Below, piece after piece: positions 45,295 to 55,048 of a stretch of 64,000 nucleotides of DNA (positions within the stretch are counted from its first letter, which is position 1; each line of letters opens with the position of its first letter). The stretch covers positions 53,114 through 117,113 of the forward strand of contig NZ_JBLRWZ010000002.1 in NCBI RefSeq assembly GCF_047920995.1, written 5' to 3'. The DNA is from Aliidiomarina sp047920995 (lineage in GTDB: Bacteria > Pseudomonadota > Gammaproteobacteria > Enterobacterales > Alteromonadaceae). The notes under the pieces were generated by a model. It saw only the letters and a program-made list of their open reading frames with translations. It had not been told where the DNA came from and did no database searches. Made by a program: the position numbers and the translations under genes.

Positions 45295-47373
45295 ATGGCA
45301 GAACAAATGGCACCCAGCACCTCCAAAGCACCACGCCGAATTTTAGTTACCAATGCCCTTCCCTATGCCAATGGCCCGATCCATATTGGCCACTTGCTGG
45401 GCTATATACAGGCCGACATTTGGGTTCGCTTTCAGCGCTTAATTGGCAACGAATGTCATTTCGTGTGTGCCGATGATGCTCACGGCACGCCGATCATGCT
45501 AAAAGCCCAGCAGTTGGGTATTGCCCCAGAAGTAATGATTGAGCAAATGAATGCTGCGCATCAGCAAGATTTCGCCGATTTCGCGGTATCGTTTGATAAT
45601 TATCATTCCACTCATAGTCCAGAGAATAAAGAGCTCGCCACGCTTATCTACAAGCGCTTACGTGCAGCTGGCTATATTCATAATCGCGTAATTGAGCAAT
45701 TGTACGATCCCGAAAAAGAGATGTTCTTGCCAGATCGCTTTGTAAAAGGTACCTGCCCAGATTGTGGCGCCGAGGACCAATACGGTGATAACTGCGATGT
45801 GTGCGGCGCAACCTACTCGCCTACCGATTTAAAGAACCCACGCTCTGCCGTTTCAGGCGCAGTTCCAGAGCTCCGTGAATCGGAACATTACTTTTTCGAT
45901 TTACCAGCCTTTGGCGATATGTTGCAGGCATGGACAACCTCTGGTTCATTGCAATCAGAAATGGCCAATAAACTGAATGAGTGGTTTGAACAAGGCCTGC
46001 AGCAATGGGATATTAGCCGCGATAAACCCTATTTTGGCTTCGAAATTCCAGATGCACCGGGCAAATACTTCTACGTATGGCTAGATGCGCCAATTGGCTA
46101 CATGAGTAGCTTCAAAAATTACTGCGAAAAACATGGCAATTTAGAGTTCAACGATTTTTGGAATGTTGATAGTGATGCCGAGCTGTATCACTTTATCGGT
46201 AAAGATATTATTTACTTTCATAGCCTATTTTGGCCAGCCATGCTAAAAGGAGCCGATTTCCGCCAACCTACTAGCGTATGGGCGCACGGCTTTATTACCG
46301 TGAACGGCACGAAGATGTCTAAATCGAAAGGCACCTTCATTATGGCGCGCACCTATTTAGAGCACCTTGATCCAGAATACCTGCGCTACTACTTTGCCAC
46401 TAAGCTCTCTAGCCGCATTGACGATCTGGATTTGAACCTCACTGATTTTGCCCAACGGGTAAATTCAGATTTAGTAGGTAAAGTAGTGAATATTGCTAGC
46501 CGCTGTGCCGGCTTCATCAGTAAGAAATATGCCGGTATGCTTTCTGAGCACATCGCTGAACCTGAAATGCTCGCGGAGTTCCAGGCCGCTGGCGAGAGTA
46601 TCGCTGCAGCCTACGAGCAACGTGAGTTTGGTAAAGCAATGCGGGAAGTAATGAAATTGGCTGATCGGGCCAACGAATATATTGCGGTGCAAGAACCGTG
46701 GCAGCTCGCAAAGCAAGAAGGTAAAGAACAAGAGGTGCAAGATGTATGCTCTATGGGGATTCACTTGTTCCGTTTATTGATGATTTATCTAACGCCTGTG
46801 GTGCCGAAACTTTCGGCAGATGCACAGCTATTCCTAAACGATAATTTTAGCTGGGAAAGTGCGCAAATCACACTTACCGGCCATAAAATCAATAAATTCA
46901 AAGCGCTAATGCAGCGCGTACCAACCGAGAAAATTGAAAGTATGCTAGAAGCTTCCAAAGATAGCAGCGCAGCCAACACCGCGCCTGCTGCTCCAGCCGC
47001 TGTGAACAGCAACGAAAGTGCCGCCAGTGAATTCGAACCGATTGCCAGCGAAATTGAATTTGATGATTTTGCTAAGGTAGATCTGCGGGTTGCCAAAATA
47101 GTAAACGCCGAACATGTTGAAGGTGCAGATAAACTGATTAAGCTTACGCTTGATATAGGCACTGAACAGCGGCAAGTATTTGCGGGCATTAAATCCGCAT
47201 ATAATCCGGCAGATTTAATTGGCCAGCTTACGGTAATGGTAGCCAATCTAAAACCACGTAAAATGCGCTTTGGTATGAGCGAGGGCATGGTGTTAGCTGC
47301 AGGCCCTGGCGGCAAAGAAATTTATATCCTTAACCCACATAATGGCGCACAACCTGGCCAACGAGTAATGTAA
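45295..47373 (+). CDS. metG: Methionyl-tRNA synthetase
   Basis: A 692-residue class I synthetase. The HIGH motif is in PYANGPIHIGHLLGY. The zinc knuckle is CPDCGAEDQYGDNCDVCG. The KMSKS loop is NGTKMSKSKGT. A C-terminal tRNA-binding domain of the Trbp111 type (about 590-692, FAKVDLRVAKIVNAEHVEGADKL) follows an alanine-rich linker; it makes the enzyme a dimer. The rlmI start codon overlaps its stop. Confidence 0.98.
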   Translation: MAEQMAPSTSKAPRRILVTNALPYANGPIHIGHLLGYIQADIWVRFQRLIGNECHFVCADDAHGTPIMLKAQQLGIAPEVMIEQMNAAHQQDFADFAVSFDNYHSTHSPENKELATLIYKRLRAAGYIHNRVIEQLYDPEKEMFLPDRFVKGTCPDCGAEDQYGDNCDVCGATYSPTDLKNPRSAVSGAVPELRESEHYFFDLPAFGDMLQAWTTSGSLQSEMANKLNEWFEQGLQQWDISRDKPYFGFEIPDAPGKYFYVWLDAPIGYMSSFKNYCEKHGNLEFNDFWNVDSDAELYHFIGKDIIYFHSLFWPAMLKGADFRQPTSVWAHGFITVNGTKMSKSKGTFIMARTYLEHLDPEYLRYYFATKLSSRIDDLDLNLTDFAQRVNSDLVGKVVNIASRCAGFISKKYAGMLSEHIAEPEMLAEFQAAGESIAAAYEQREFGKAMREVMKLADRANEYIAVQEPWQLAKQEGKEQEVQDVCSMGIHLFRLLMIYLTPVVPKLSADAQLFLNDNFSWESAQITLTGHKINKFKALMQRVPTEKIESMLEASKDSSAANTAPAAPAAVNSNESAASEFEPIASEIEFDDFAKVDLRVAKIVNAEHVEGADKLIKLTLDIGTEQRQVFAGIKSAYNPADLIGQLTVMVANLKPRKMRFGMSEGMVLAAGPGGKEIYILNPHNGAQPGQRVM

Positions 47374-48563
47374 TGGCAGATCAAATTATTATTAAAACTG
47401 GCCGCGAGAAATCGCTACGCCGCCGTCATCCTTGGGTATTTAGTGGTGCAATCCACAAAGTACTGGGCGAACCAGAGCTTGGCGCCAGCGTTGAGGTGGT
47501 AAACGACAAAGGCCAGTTTTTAGGAACGGCAGCCTATTCGCCGCATTCGCAAATTCGCGCACGGGTTTGGAGTTTCGATCAAAACACTCCAATTGATCGG
47601 GAATTTTTTAAACAACGCATCACCACAGCGCAAGCACTTCGGGATGTACTTATCGCTCCACACACCAACGCGTATCGTTTGGTAGCAGGCGAATCTGATG
47701 GTTTGCCTGGTGTTACCATTGATCGGTATGCTGATTACTTGGTGTGCCAGCTAATGAGCGCTGGCGCAATGTACCATCAAGGTACCATTTTCTCCTTACT
47801 GGAAGAGTTATATCCGAGCTGCAATGTATACGAACGCTCAGATATCGATGTACGCCAAAAAGAAGGCTTAAAACTCGCTACCGGGCCTCGCGTTGGTGCT
47901 GCACCGATCGAAATGGTGGTTATTGAAGAGAATGGCTTGAAGATAGCTGTAGATATTATTAACGGCCATAAAACAGGTTATTACCTAGATCAGCGGGATG
48001 CGCGTGCAGCAATTCGCCCTTATGTGAAGAACAAAAAAGTACTAAATTGCTTCTCTTACACTGGCGGTTTTGGCCTTTACGCTGCAGCAGCTGGTGCCGC
48101 GGAAGTGGTAAACGTAGATGTATCGCAACCTGCGTTAGATATTTCTCTGCACAACTTAGCCTTAAATGGCTTGCAAGATGCACCAGTGCAACATGTAAAA
48201 GCCGATGTATTTGAGCAGTTACGCAAATATGCCGAAAGTGGCGAAAAGTTTGATGTAATCGTGTTGGATCCGCCTAAGTTTGTGGATTCCAAGGCGAGCT
48301 TAAATCGCGCTTGCCGCGGCTACAAAGATATCAATCGTTTAGCCGCGCACATACTGGCACCAGGCGGCGTTCTATTCACCTTTTCTTGCTCAGGCTTACT
48401 AAGTAATGAGTTGTTCCAAAAGGTAGTGGCAGATGCCTGCTTAGATGCCAATCGCGATTTACAAATTATTGATCGCACCCAACAAACTGCAGATCACCCA
48501 GTGCATATTCACTATCCAGAAGGTTGGTATTTGAAAGGCTTAATTTTACGCGCTATGGATTAG
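47373..48563 (+). CDS. rlmI: 23S rRNA (cytosine-1962-C5) methyltransferase RlmI
   Basis: A 396-residue protein with an N-terminal PUA domain (about 1-80: GREKSLRRRHPWVFSGAI) and a class I methyltransferase domain. Motif I is VLNCFSYTGGFGLYAA. The catalytic region has VIVLDPPKFVDSK, and FTFSCSGLL follows. RlmI makes m5C1962 in 23S rRNA. Its ATG overlaps the metG stop (TAATG), so translation is coupled, which is not the E. coli arrangement. Confidence 0.94.
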   Translation: MADQIIIKTGREKSLRRRHPWVFSGAIHKVLGEPELGASVEVVNDKGQFLGTAAYSPHSQIRARVWSFDQNTPIDREFFKQRITTAQALRDVLIAPHTNAYRLVAGESDGLPGVTIDRYADYLVCQLMSAGAMYHQGTIFSLLEELYPSCNVYERSDIDVRQKEGLKLATGPRVGAAPIEMVVIEENGLKIAVDIINGHKTGYYLDQRDARAAIRPYVKNKKVLNCFSYTGGFGLYAAAAGAAEVVNVDVSQPALDISLHNLALNGLQDAPVQHVKADVFEQLRKYAESGEKFDVIVLDPPKFVDSKASLNRACRGYKDINRLAAHILAPGGVLFTFSCSGLLSNELFQKVVADACLDANRDLQIIDRTQQTADHPVHIHYPEGWYLKGLILRAMD

Positions 48564-48621
48564 CACGCAGATAAAGCCAGCTGTAAAAATATAGTGGAAT
48601 TACTAAAATAGAGTAATTACT

Positions 48622-48656
48622 AAAACGGCCATTGAGCAGAACTCAATGGCCGTTTT
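48622..48656. terminator. Bidirectional terminator between rlmI and hinT
   Basis: AAAACGGCCATTGAG, loop CAGAA, CTCAATGGCCGTTTTTT. The long stem has A and T tracts for both convergent genes. Confidence 0.93.
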
Positions 48657-48678
48657 TTCATCTCTTAATCAGCAACGG

Positions 48679-49056
48679 TTAAGCTTCAACCGGGTTATGT
48701 TTAATACGCTCTTGGTATGGTGGCCAACCTAGTGGTTTGCCGGCAAGCATATGCACATGAATATGATAAACCGTTTGCCCACCGAACTCATTGCAGTTCA
48801 TTACTAAGCGATAGCCTTCCTTTGCATAGCCATTCTGCCGAGCAATTTCGCCGGCTACCCAATACAAATGCCCTACTAGCTCGCGTTGTTTTTGGGTAAT
48901 ATCGTTTACCGTAGCAATTGCCTGCTTTGGAATAATTAACACGTGAAAAGGCGCTTGTGGATTAATATCTTTGAACGCCAAGGCTGAATCATCTTCATAC
49001 ACAATATCCGCTGGGATTTCGCGGTTAATAATCTTACTAAATATAGTGTCACTCAT
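48679..49056 (-). CDS. hinT: HIT-family purine nucleoside phosphoramidase
   Basis: A 125-residue HIT protein. The N-terminus DTIFSKIINREIPADIVYEDD and the catalytic triad HIHVHMLAGKPLGWPP match HinT. It hydrolyses adenosine 5'-phosphoramidates and lysyl-AMP. It is transcribed alone, ending at the shared hairpin. Confidence 0.94.
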   Translation of the reverse strand: MSDTIFSKIINREIPADIVYEDDSALAFKDINPQAPFHVLIIPKQAIATVNDITQKQRELVGHLYWVAGEIARQNGYAKEGYRLVMNCNEFGGQTVYHIHVHMLAGKPLGWPPYQERIKHNPVEA

Positions 49057-49129
49057 TATAAATCCTCCCTATTCAGCTATAGTTCCTAGCCTGGTTAAAA
49101 ACGGAACTTTTGCAAGATTTCTATAACAG

Positions 49130-50899
49130 CTAGTGCAAATCACCTTTTGCTGCGCCTTCACGGCGCGGATCTGCGCCACCCTCTAAGCGATTCTCCGTTT
49201 GCCCCTTACGTAAGGTAATACCATGCAAACCGCTATTCAGCGCACGTACTTCCACATTATGCCCACGCGCATCTAATAACTCTTGATAACCTACTATAGC
49301 CGTTCCTGCTTCTAAGCTCGTAACCCCGTTCATATTTGTGATGCGCGGCATATCAATGGCTTCTTGCATATTCATATTCCAATCTAGCAGCCCGATCATG
49401 GTTTGGGTAACATAGTTAATGATCCGCGGGCCACCGGGAGAGCCTACTACATGTAACAATTCGCCCTGTTCATCAAATACAATAGCAGGTGCCATTGAGC
49501 TTCGTGGCCGTTTACCTGGTTCCACACGATTTGCCACGAGTACCCCATCTACCTCAGGCACGAGAGAAAAATCAGTGAGCTGGTTGTTCAGCAAAAATCC
49601 TCGCACCATCACTGAGGAGCCAAAGCCCATTTCAATAGTGGTTGTCATCGATACTGCATTGCCATATTGATCGATAATACTAATATGGCTGGTATTCTGG
49701 AATTCTGGCGATTGATCGTCGGCACGTAATAACTGTGCAATAGTGCCCGCTTCCGCGTGCCCCATATCAATCCCACCAATAAGTGTAGCGCGTTCCGCAA
49801 TATATTCTGGTGCCAGTAACGCCAACATCGGTACTTCTACAAAATCCTCATCGGCAATGTAGCGGTTGCGATCTGCAAAGGCTAAGCGTGATGCTTGCGT
49901 GAAAAAGTGCAGGGCCTCTTCACTATTCGGCTGCAGAGTGTTCAATTCAAATGGTTCGAGTAGTGCCATAGTTTGCACCATGGTTATGCCACCGGAGCTG
50001 GGCGGCCCCATACTGCAAATAGTGTACACTCGATAACGGCCGCATACTGGATCACGCAATACCGGTTGATACTGCTGTAAATCACTCAAGGCAAGCACCC
50101 CCGGCTGAATCGCAGCATTTTGTACGGCAGCCACAATATCTTCAGCAATATCCCCCGTATACAGCGCATCTGCTCCCTGCTCTGCCATGGTTCGCAACGT
50201 TGCCGCCAGCTCTGGGTTAGTTAACAAATCACCGGGTTGCAGGGGTTTGCCATTTGGAAAAAAGTAATCTCGTGCCACCGGCATCTTCGCTAAGCCAGGA
50301 TTAATTTCCATCTCAATCAGCTGTGCTAACCGCGGTGATACTGCAAAGCCCCGCTCTGCTTGCGCTATGCTTTCATTGAATAATCGTTGCCAAGGCAAAC
50401 GGCCCCATTCTTGATGAGCGAGTTCAAGCCCGCGCATCACCCCTGGTGTACCCACCGAGCGCCCACCAACCACAGCTTCAATCCAGCGCGGTGCATTGCC
50501 ATCTACATCAAGAAATAATTCAGAAGTGGCCGCCATAGGCGCAGTTTCTCGTGCATCTATGGTATGTAGCTGCTTATCATCGTTATCCCAGTAAATGATA
50601 AAGGCACCGCCACCAATACCAGAAGATTGTGGCTCTACCAAAGTAAGCATAGCCTGAACTGCTATCGCTGCATCAATCGCGGTACCACCATCACGCAAAA
50701 TCGCCAAGCCGGCATCAACAGCTAGCGGGTTAGCAGCAGAAATCATGTATTCATTCGCATAGCTAATTTCATTAACCGTGCGGCCTGTTTCTGCCTCTGG
50801 ATCAAAGGCTTGCCGTTCTACTTGTTGAGTTGCCGGCGCACAGGCAATTACCATGCTAATACTCAATGCTACTACGCTTAACTTATTCAGAAGCCGCAT
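49130..50899 (-). CDS. ggt: Gamma-glutamyltranspeptidase, predicted lipoprotein
   Basis: Cleaves and transfers the gamma-glutamyl group of glutathione. It has 589 residues. The signal peptide ends VIAC (C20), which looks like a lipobox, so the enzyme may be lipid-anchored rather than free in the periplasm. GIGGGAF (94-100) is a family signature. The autocatalytic cleavage Thr is T403 in QNTSHISIID. The oxyanion/substrate region is PGKRPRSSMAPAIV and VGSPGGPRIINYV. It is likely a source of cysteine and glutamate from glutathione or peptides. Confidence 0.94.
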   Translation of the reverse strand: MRLLNKLSVVALSISMVIACAPATQQVERQAFDPEAETGRTVNEISYANEYMISAANPLAVDAGLAILRDGGTAIDAAIAVQAMLTLVEPQSSGIGGGAFIIYWDNDDKQLHTIDARETAPMAATSELFLDVDGNAPRWIEAVVGGRSVGTPGVMRGLELAHQEWGRLPWQRLFNESIAQAERGFAVSPRLAQLIEMEINPGLAKMPVARDYFFPNGKPLQPGDLLTNPELAATLRTMAEQGADALYTGDIAEDIVAAVQNAAIQPGVLALSDLQQYQPVLRDPVCGRYRVYTICSMGPPSSGGITMVQTMALLEPFELNTLQPNSEEALHFFTQASRLAFADRNRYIADEDFVEVPMLALLAPEYIAERATLIGGIDMGHAEAGTIAQLLRADDQSPEFQNTSHISIIDQYGNAVSMTTTIEMGFGSSVMVRGFLLNNQLTDFSLVPEVDGVLVANRVEPGKRPRSSMAPAIVFDEQGELLHVVGSPGGPRIINYVTQTMIGLLDWNMNMQEAIDMPRITNMNGVTSLEAGTAIVGYQELLDARGHNVEVRALNSGLHGITLRKGQTENRLEGGADPRREGAAKGDLH

Positions 50900-51025
50900 T
50901 TATTGTTCTCCTTTTGTGGTTTCTATGCTTTAAACGTATCATAAGCATCATACGTTTATAGCGCAACGCAACTCGGCGGTCTAGCAGGTTGTTTGCTTTA
51001 CACAAATCAATCATTGAGTTTATTT

Positions 51026-51634
51026 ATGCAGAAATCAGATTCAACATTACAACCGAGCCTAAGCTATCGATTGCGCTTTTTAATTGCCCCCTTCGTGATA
51101 ATCGCAGTGATGCTCACCGTTTTCTTACTGCCAGGTATAGAACCGTGGTTAGTACTTACTGAAAATGGCGTGCTTAGCCAACCTTGGCGAATTTTCACAA
51201 CGCATCTGGTGCATTTAAATAGCGCTCATTTAGCTGTGAATTGTATCGCCTTGCTCGCTATCGCGGTCATTTTTCGCAATCATGTTAAGGGCCGATTACT
51301 GATTAATGTAATGCTCATTAGCGCCCTTGCCGCCACATTGATACCGGTGCTATTGGCCCAAGATTATGCATTTGTTGGCTTATCTGGCGTATTACATGGC
51401 GTTGTTGTGTACGGTGGCTTACTGATCATGCGCACGCAACGGCCTGTAGGCGTTACTATCTTGCTGATCGTGATTGTGAAGTTAGTTATCGATCTTATGC
51501 TCGCAGACACACAAAATGAGTGGCTAGGAGCAGAGGTTGCTTACTTGTGCCATGTAGGTGGGGCCATTGGCGGTGCGCTAGCCGTGCCTGGCTTACGTCG
51601 TAAACCTATCGAGGTTATCAAAACAAAACATTAG
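51026..51634 (+). CDS. rrtA: Rhombosortase, rhomboid-type intramembrane serine protease
   Basis: A 202-residue protein with about six membrane helices. The rhomboid landmarks are HLVHLNSAHLAVN, the nucleophile in GLSGVLHG and the catalytic His in LCHVGGAIGGA. The short length and missing flanking domains fit rhombosortase, which processes proteins with a C-terminal GlyGly-CTERM signal before export to the surface. No protein in this window has a clear GlyGly-CTERM tail, so the substrate lies elsewhere. The start at 51026 is the first ATG; an in-frame TTG 33 bases upstream is less likely. Confidence 0.85.
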   Translation: MQKSDSTLQPSLSYRLRFLIAPFVIIAVMLTVFLLPGIEPWLVLTENGVLSQPWRIFTTHLVHLNSAHLAVNCIALLAIAVIFRNHVKGRLLINVMLISALAATLIPVLLAQDYAFVGLSGVLHGVVVYGGLLIMRTQRPVGVTILLIVIVKLVIDLMLADTQNEWLGAEVAYLCHVGGAIGGALAVPGLRRKPIEVIKTKH

Positions 51635-51684
51635 TAAATGGCACCGCAGCCTTACCTTTTATAAAAACTCGTATGCATATGTTG

Positions 51685-51714
51685 GATAAAAAAGGCCGCT
51701 CAATAGAGCGGCCT
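51685..51714 (-). terminator. Terminator of the DPP4-type S9 peptidase gene
   Basis: AGGCCGCTC, loop AATA, GAGCGGCCT, with a run of T on the minus strand. It lies between the convergent rrtA and S9 genes. Confidence 0.88.
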
Positions 51715-51736
51715 GTTGCGGAGTATTCACCCGAAA

Positions 51737-54223
51737 CTAATTCAGGTTTGTTTCAAACAGTTTATGAATTCGGCGATATTCATCTAGCCAGCTTGATGGT
51801 TGTACAAACCCATGTGGCTCAACTGGAAAGATTGCCGTTTCGAAGTTCTCTTTTTCCAACTCAATTAAGCGCTGTACTAGGCGAACCGAATCTTGGAAGA
51901 ACACGTTATCATCAACCATCGGTGCGTTGATTAACAGCGCATCTTCTAAACCTTCCGCGAAATAAATTGGCGAACTACGGCGATAAGCGATCATATCGTC
52001 TTGCGGCAAGTTCAAGATATTTGAGGTATAACCTGTGTTGTAGTGCGCCCAATCGGTAACTGGACGTAATGCAGCACCCGCTTTAAATAAACCAGGCTCT
52101 TTAAATAGTGCCATGAAGGTTAAGAAGCCACCATAAGAACCGCCATACGTACCCACACGCTCTACATCAACGTTGCGGTGCTCACCCATCCAGCTCACTA
52201 CATCCACTAAATCTTCAACTTCAGGTGTACCCATTTGCCGATACACGGCTGTACGCCAATCACGGCCGTAGCCTGCAGAACCACGGAAATCGAGATCCAG
52301 CACCACATAGCCTAAATCGGTAAGTTTACTGTGATACATAAACTCACGGAAATAGTTAGACCAGCCCGCATGCGCATTCTGTAAATAACCCGCACCATGA
52401 ATAAACACTACCGCAGGATAGCCTTCAGCACGATTTGCATCGTAATCTTTTGGCAGATACACACGGCTGTAGATTGGATCATCTACATGCGATGAAGGCA
52501 CAGCTACAATTTCAGGCTCAGCCCATGGCATTTCCTGAAATTCACGGCTTACTGTTTCCGTTAAGCGAGTGGCTTGCGCGCCACTGGCAATTTCTTTCAC
52601 ATACAGTTCGTTCGGTTGTAATGCACTAGAATGCGTAAGCAATAAACGCGTTTCGTTCGGGCTTAACTGATAATTGGTAATACCGTTCATATCCGTTAAT
52701 TGCTCGATATCGCCGCCATTTACCGATATTCGGAAAATGTCATAAATCCCTGGATGTTTCACGTTTGCTTGAAAGTAGAACGTGTCACCCGAATTGTTCA
52801 GTTTTACGTTATCTACTAAGTAACGGCCAGAGGTAAGTTGTTGCACATTGCCGCTATCTAAGTTCTTGATATATAAATGTGAATAGTTGCTTTCTTCAGA
52901 TAAATACCAAAGCGCATTTTGCCGCGGCATCCAGTTGAAGGCATTAAAATCACGGTTAATCCATGCTTCATCATGCAAGCGGTGTTGGCTTACTAAATCT
53001 TGGGTGTTGAAATCAACCGTAGCAATCCAACGATCTTTATTGTCCCAAGCGCGCAACATTACTGCTACCGCAGAACCATCTTGATTCCAAACAATGTTGC
53101 CTTCCGGCGCAGACCAGCCAGAAATCACACCAATGGCTCGCGGCGTGCGCTTACTTTCATATGTTTTGCCTTCAGCCGCATAATTTTCAGCGCGCACACT
53201 GGCCAACACATCCTCATCAAAGCCTGGCAAACTCTCATAACTTAGTTCGCTCTTTTCACCAGTTGCTACATCAATTAGATACAGCGTATGGTGCACTGGC
53301 TTTGCATCGGCCACTCTACGGCGTACATTTTGATTCTCAATCCGGCCAGTTTCAGTAACATAACGCGGCATTAAATCGCTATCGCCACGCCAGCTTTGTG
53401 GCTCAGTAACCGCAACTATTGCGCGCTTACCATTTGGGGAAAGGCTCGCCTCAGCTACATTTAAGTTGCGGCCTAAATACACTGCTTGTGGAGCAGCCGC
53501 AGGGCTAGCAGCAGCTAATGCTTGCAGATCATCAAAACGCTCTTGCCGCTGCTGGCGTTGAATGCGGTTGTATTCGATGAGATCAATTTCTTCACGGGCC
53601 AAGATATCGCTGGGATCCTGCACTGCAGTTGGCGCGTCTTGAGTTTGCAAGGAAAGCAATAACTCAGTAAAACCATTACCCAAATCCATAGCATAAAAAT
53701 CATTGCCAACTCGATAGCTTAACCGGCCATCAGTTAAGAATTGTAACGAATTCTTATTTTGCGTATCACGGGTAAGCTGGCGAACTGAGCCATCAGCTAA
53801 GTTTTTCACAAAAATATTACGTTGAAATACATACGCTAGCTGAGTACGGTTCTGATTGTGCACGCCATTCTGATATGCACGGGTATGTAATTCATTTAAT
53901 GCTACTTGCGAACCGTTTCCACCAGCTGTAAGTGGACGTTCGAAGAGATCACGTTGCGGGCTGCCCTCGCGTTTACGGCTAAACAACACACTGCGGCTAT
54001 CCCAAGACCAGTAGGCACCCTCTGGAGCTCGCCCAAGCCAATCAGGATCTGCCATGATTTGTGTCATCTTAAACACTGAATCACGATATTCTGCAGGCGC
54101 TTGAACATGCCGCGTAGGTTGCTGCTCAACGTACTCAGCGCTCGCTTGTTGCGGTGCTTCGGAGCTCGCACAAGCAACACTAAACAACGCAGCAGTAATT
54201 GCTACCGTAAGTTTTCTCTTCAT
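51737..54223 (-). CDS. DPP4-type S9 peptidase, exported
   Basis: About 828 residues from the ATG at 54223, preceded by AAGGAAAAATAGG. The signal peptide ends SVACASS, a possible but non-ideal lipobox. An eight-bladed propeller (about 60-560, DPPIV_N type) precedes the hydrolase domain. The nucleophile is in GTYGGSYGGFLTFM. The Asp lies in NAPMVDDNVFFQDS and the His in EPHGFVQPSSW. It probably removes dipeptides from peptide N-termini at the cell envelope. Confidence 0.9.
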   Translation of the reverse strand: MKRKLTVAITAALFSVACASSEAPQQASAEYVEQQPTRHVQAPAEYRDSVFKMTQIMADPDWLGRAPEGAYWSWDSRSVLFSRKREGSPQRDLFERPLTAGGNGSQVALNELHTRAYQNGVHNQNRTQLAYVFQRNIFVKNLADGSVRQLTRDTQNKNSLQFLTDGRLSYRVGNDFYAMDLGNGFTELLLSLQTQDAPTAVQDPSDILAREEIDLIEYNRIQRQQRQERFDDLQALAAASPAAAPQAVYLGRNLNVAEASLSPNGKRAIVAVTEPQSWRGDSDLMPRYVTETGRIENQNVRRRVADAKPVHHTLYLIDVATGEKSELSYESLPGFDEDVLASVRAENYAAEGKTYESKRTPRAIGVISGWSAPEGNIVWNQDGSAVAVMLRAWDNKDRWIATVDFNTQDLVSQHRLHDEAWINRDFNAFNWMPRQNALWYLSEESNYSHLYIKNLDSGNVQQLTSGRYLVDNVKLNNSGDTFYFQANVKHPGIYDIFRISVNGGDIEQLTDMNGITNYQLSPNETRLLLTHSSALQPNELYVKEIASGAQATRLTETVSREFQEMPWAEPEIVAVPSSHVDDPIYSRVYLPKDYDANRAEGYPAVVFIHGAGYLQNAHAGWSNYFREFMYHSKLTDLGYVVLDLDFRGSAGYGRDWRTAVYRQMGTPEVEDLVDVVSWMGEHRNVDVERVGTYGGSYGGFLTFMALFKEPGLFKAGAALRPVTDWAHYNTGYTSNILNLPQDDMIAYRRSSPIYFAEGLEDALLINAPMVDDNVFFQDSVRLVQRLIELEKENFETAIFPVEPHGFVQPSSWLDEYRRIHKLFETNLN

Positions 54224-54316
54224 CCTATTTTTCCTTATCATCGTTATTCTTGATTGCTAACTTAGCGGCTGCAATTGGCAGCCCTCACAAAATAGCGAAA
54301 CACGCTCCATTAAAGC

Positions 54317-54355
54317 AAAAAAGCTCGAGAATGATAAGTCATCTCGAGCTTTTAT
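54317..54355. terminator. Terminator of the hppD-hmgA-fahA-maiA operon
   Basis: AGCTCGAG and CTCGAGCT arms, extended by TGA/TCA pairing inside, with A and T tracts on either side. It lies 30 to 70 bases past maiA. Confidence 0.85.
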
Positions 54356-54386
54356 CAGCTATCTCAACCAAATCTTGCGTTGAACA

Positions 54387-55046
54387 TCACATGTTTGCAT
54401 CAGGCTGCTGTTCTGGCGCCGCTGCAATAAATGCTGGATGCTCTGCCAAACGCTCAGCAATCTCTTTAAGCCGCGGGTAAGCTGTTAAATCAACACCAAA
54501 ACGTTTCGCGTTATATACCTGAGGTACTAAACAAATATCGGCCAACGTAATGCTGTCACCCACACAGTACTTACCTGCAGTAGTTGCTAACCGTTGCTCG
54601 AACGCTGCAAACGCCGCTGCGATCCAATGTTCAATCCACGCTTGTTTAGCACTATCCGGTTGCCCTTGCGTGCCAGTTAAATACTGTAAAATGCGCAAAT
54701 TGGTAATGGGCTGCAAATCGGCAGCCATATCCAATGCCAATGTCCGCACCTGAGCAGCCTTTAACGGATTCGCGGGCAATAGCGGGTGCTCTGGAAAGCA
54801 CGCATCAAGATACTCAATAATTGCCAATGATTGATTCAAGCGTACCGTTGCACCACTTTCCGAATCAGTAAGCTCCAGTGTTGGTACTAGTTGCGCAGGA
54901 TTAAGCTGCGCGTACTCAATACCTTTCTGCTCTCCGCCATTCTTCAGTAAATGTACCGGCACATAATCATACGCGATGCCTTTTAAGGCGAGTGCAATCC
55001 GTACTCGATAGCTTGCCGATGAACGCCAATAACCATACAACTGCAT
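54387..55046 (-). CDS. maiA: Maleylacetoacetate isomerase (zeta-class GST)
   Basis: Glutathione-dependent isomerisation of maleylacetoacetate to fumarylacetoacetate. It has 219 residues. The zeta signature SSASYRVRIALALKGI (9-24) carries the active-site serines. NPAQLVPTLELTD and LNQSLAIIEYLD complete the thioredoxin-fold half, and DICLVPQVYNAKRFGVD lies in the helical half. It is the last gene of the homogentisate operon, two bases after fahA. Confidence 0.95.
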   Translation of the reverse strand: MQLYGYWRSSASYRVRIALALKGIAYDYVPVHLLKNGGEQKGIEYAQLNPAQLVPTLELTDSESGATVRLNQSLAIIEYLDACFPEHPLLPANPLKAAQVRTLALDMAADLQPITNLRILQYLTGTQGQPDSAKQAWIEHWIAAAFAAFEQRLATTAGKYCVGDSITLADICLVPQVYNAKRFGVDLTAYPRLKEIAERLAEHPAFIAAAPEQQPDANM

Positions 55047-55048
55047 TA

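Noticed and set aside
46785..47315. Long open frame antisense to the 3' part of metG (176 codons)
   Set aside because: No family resemblance, serine/alanine-rich shadow composition, and metG is plainly the coding strand.
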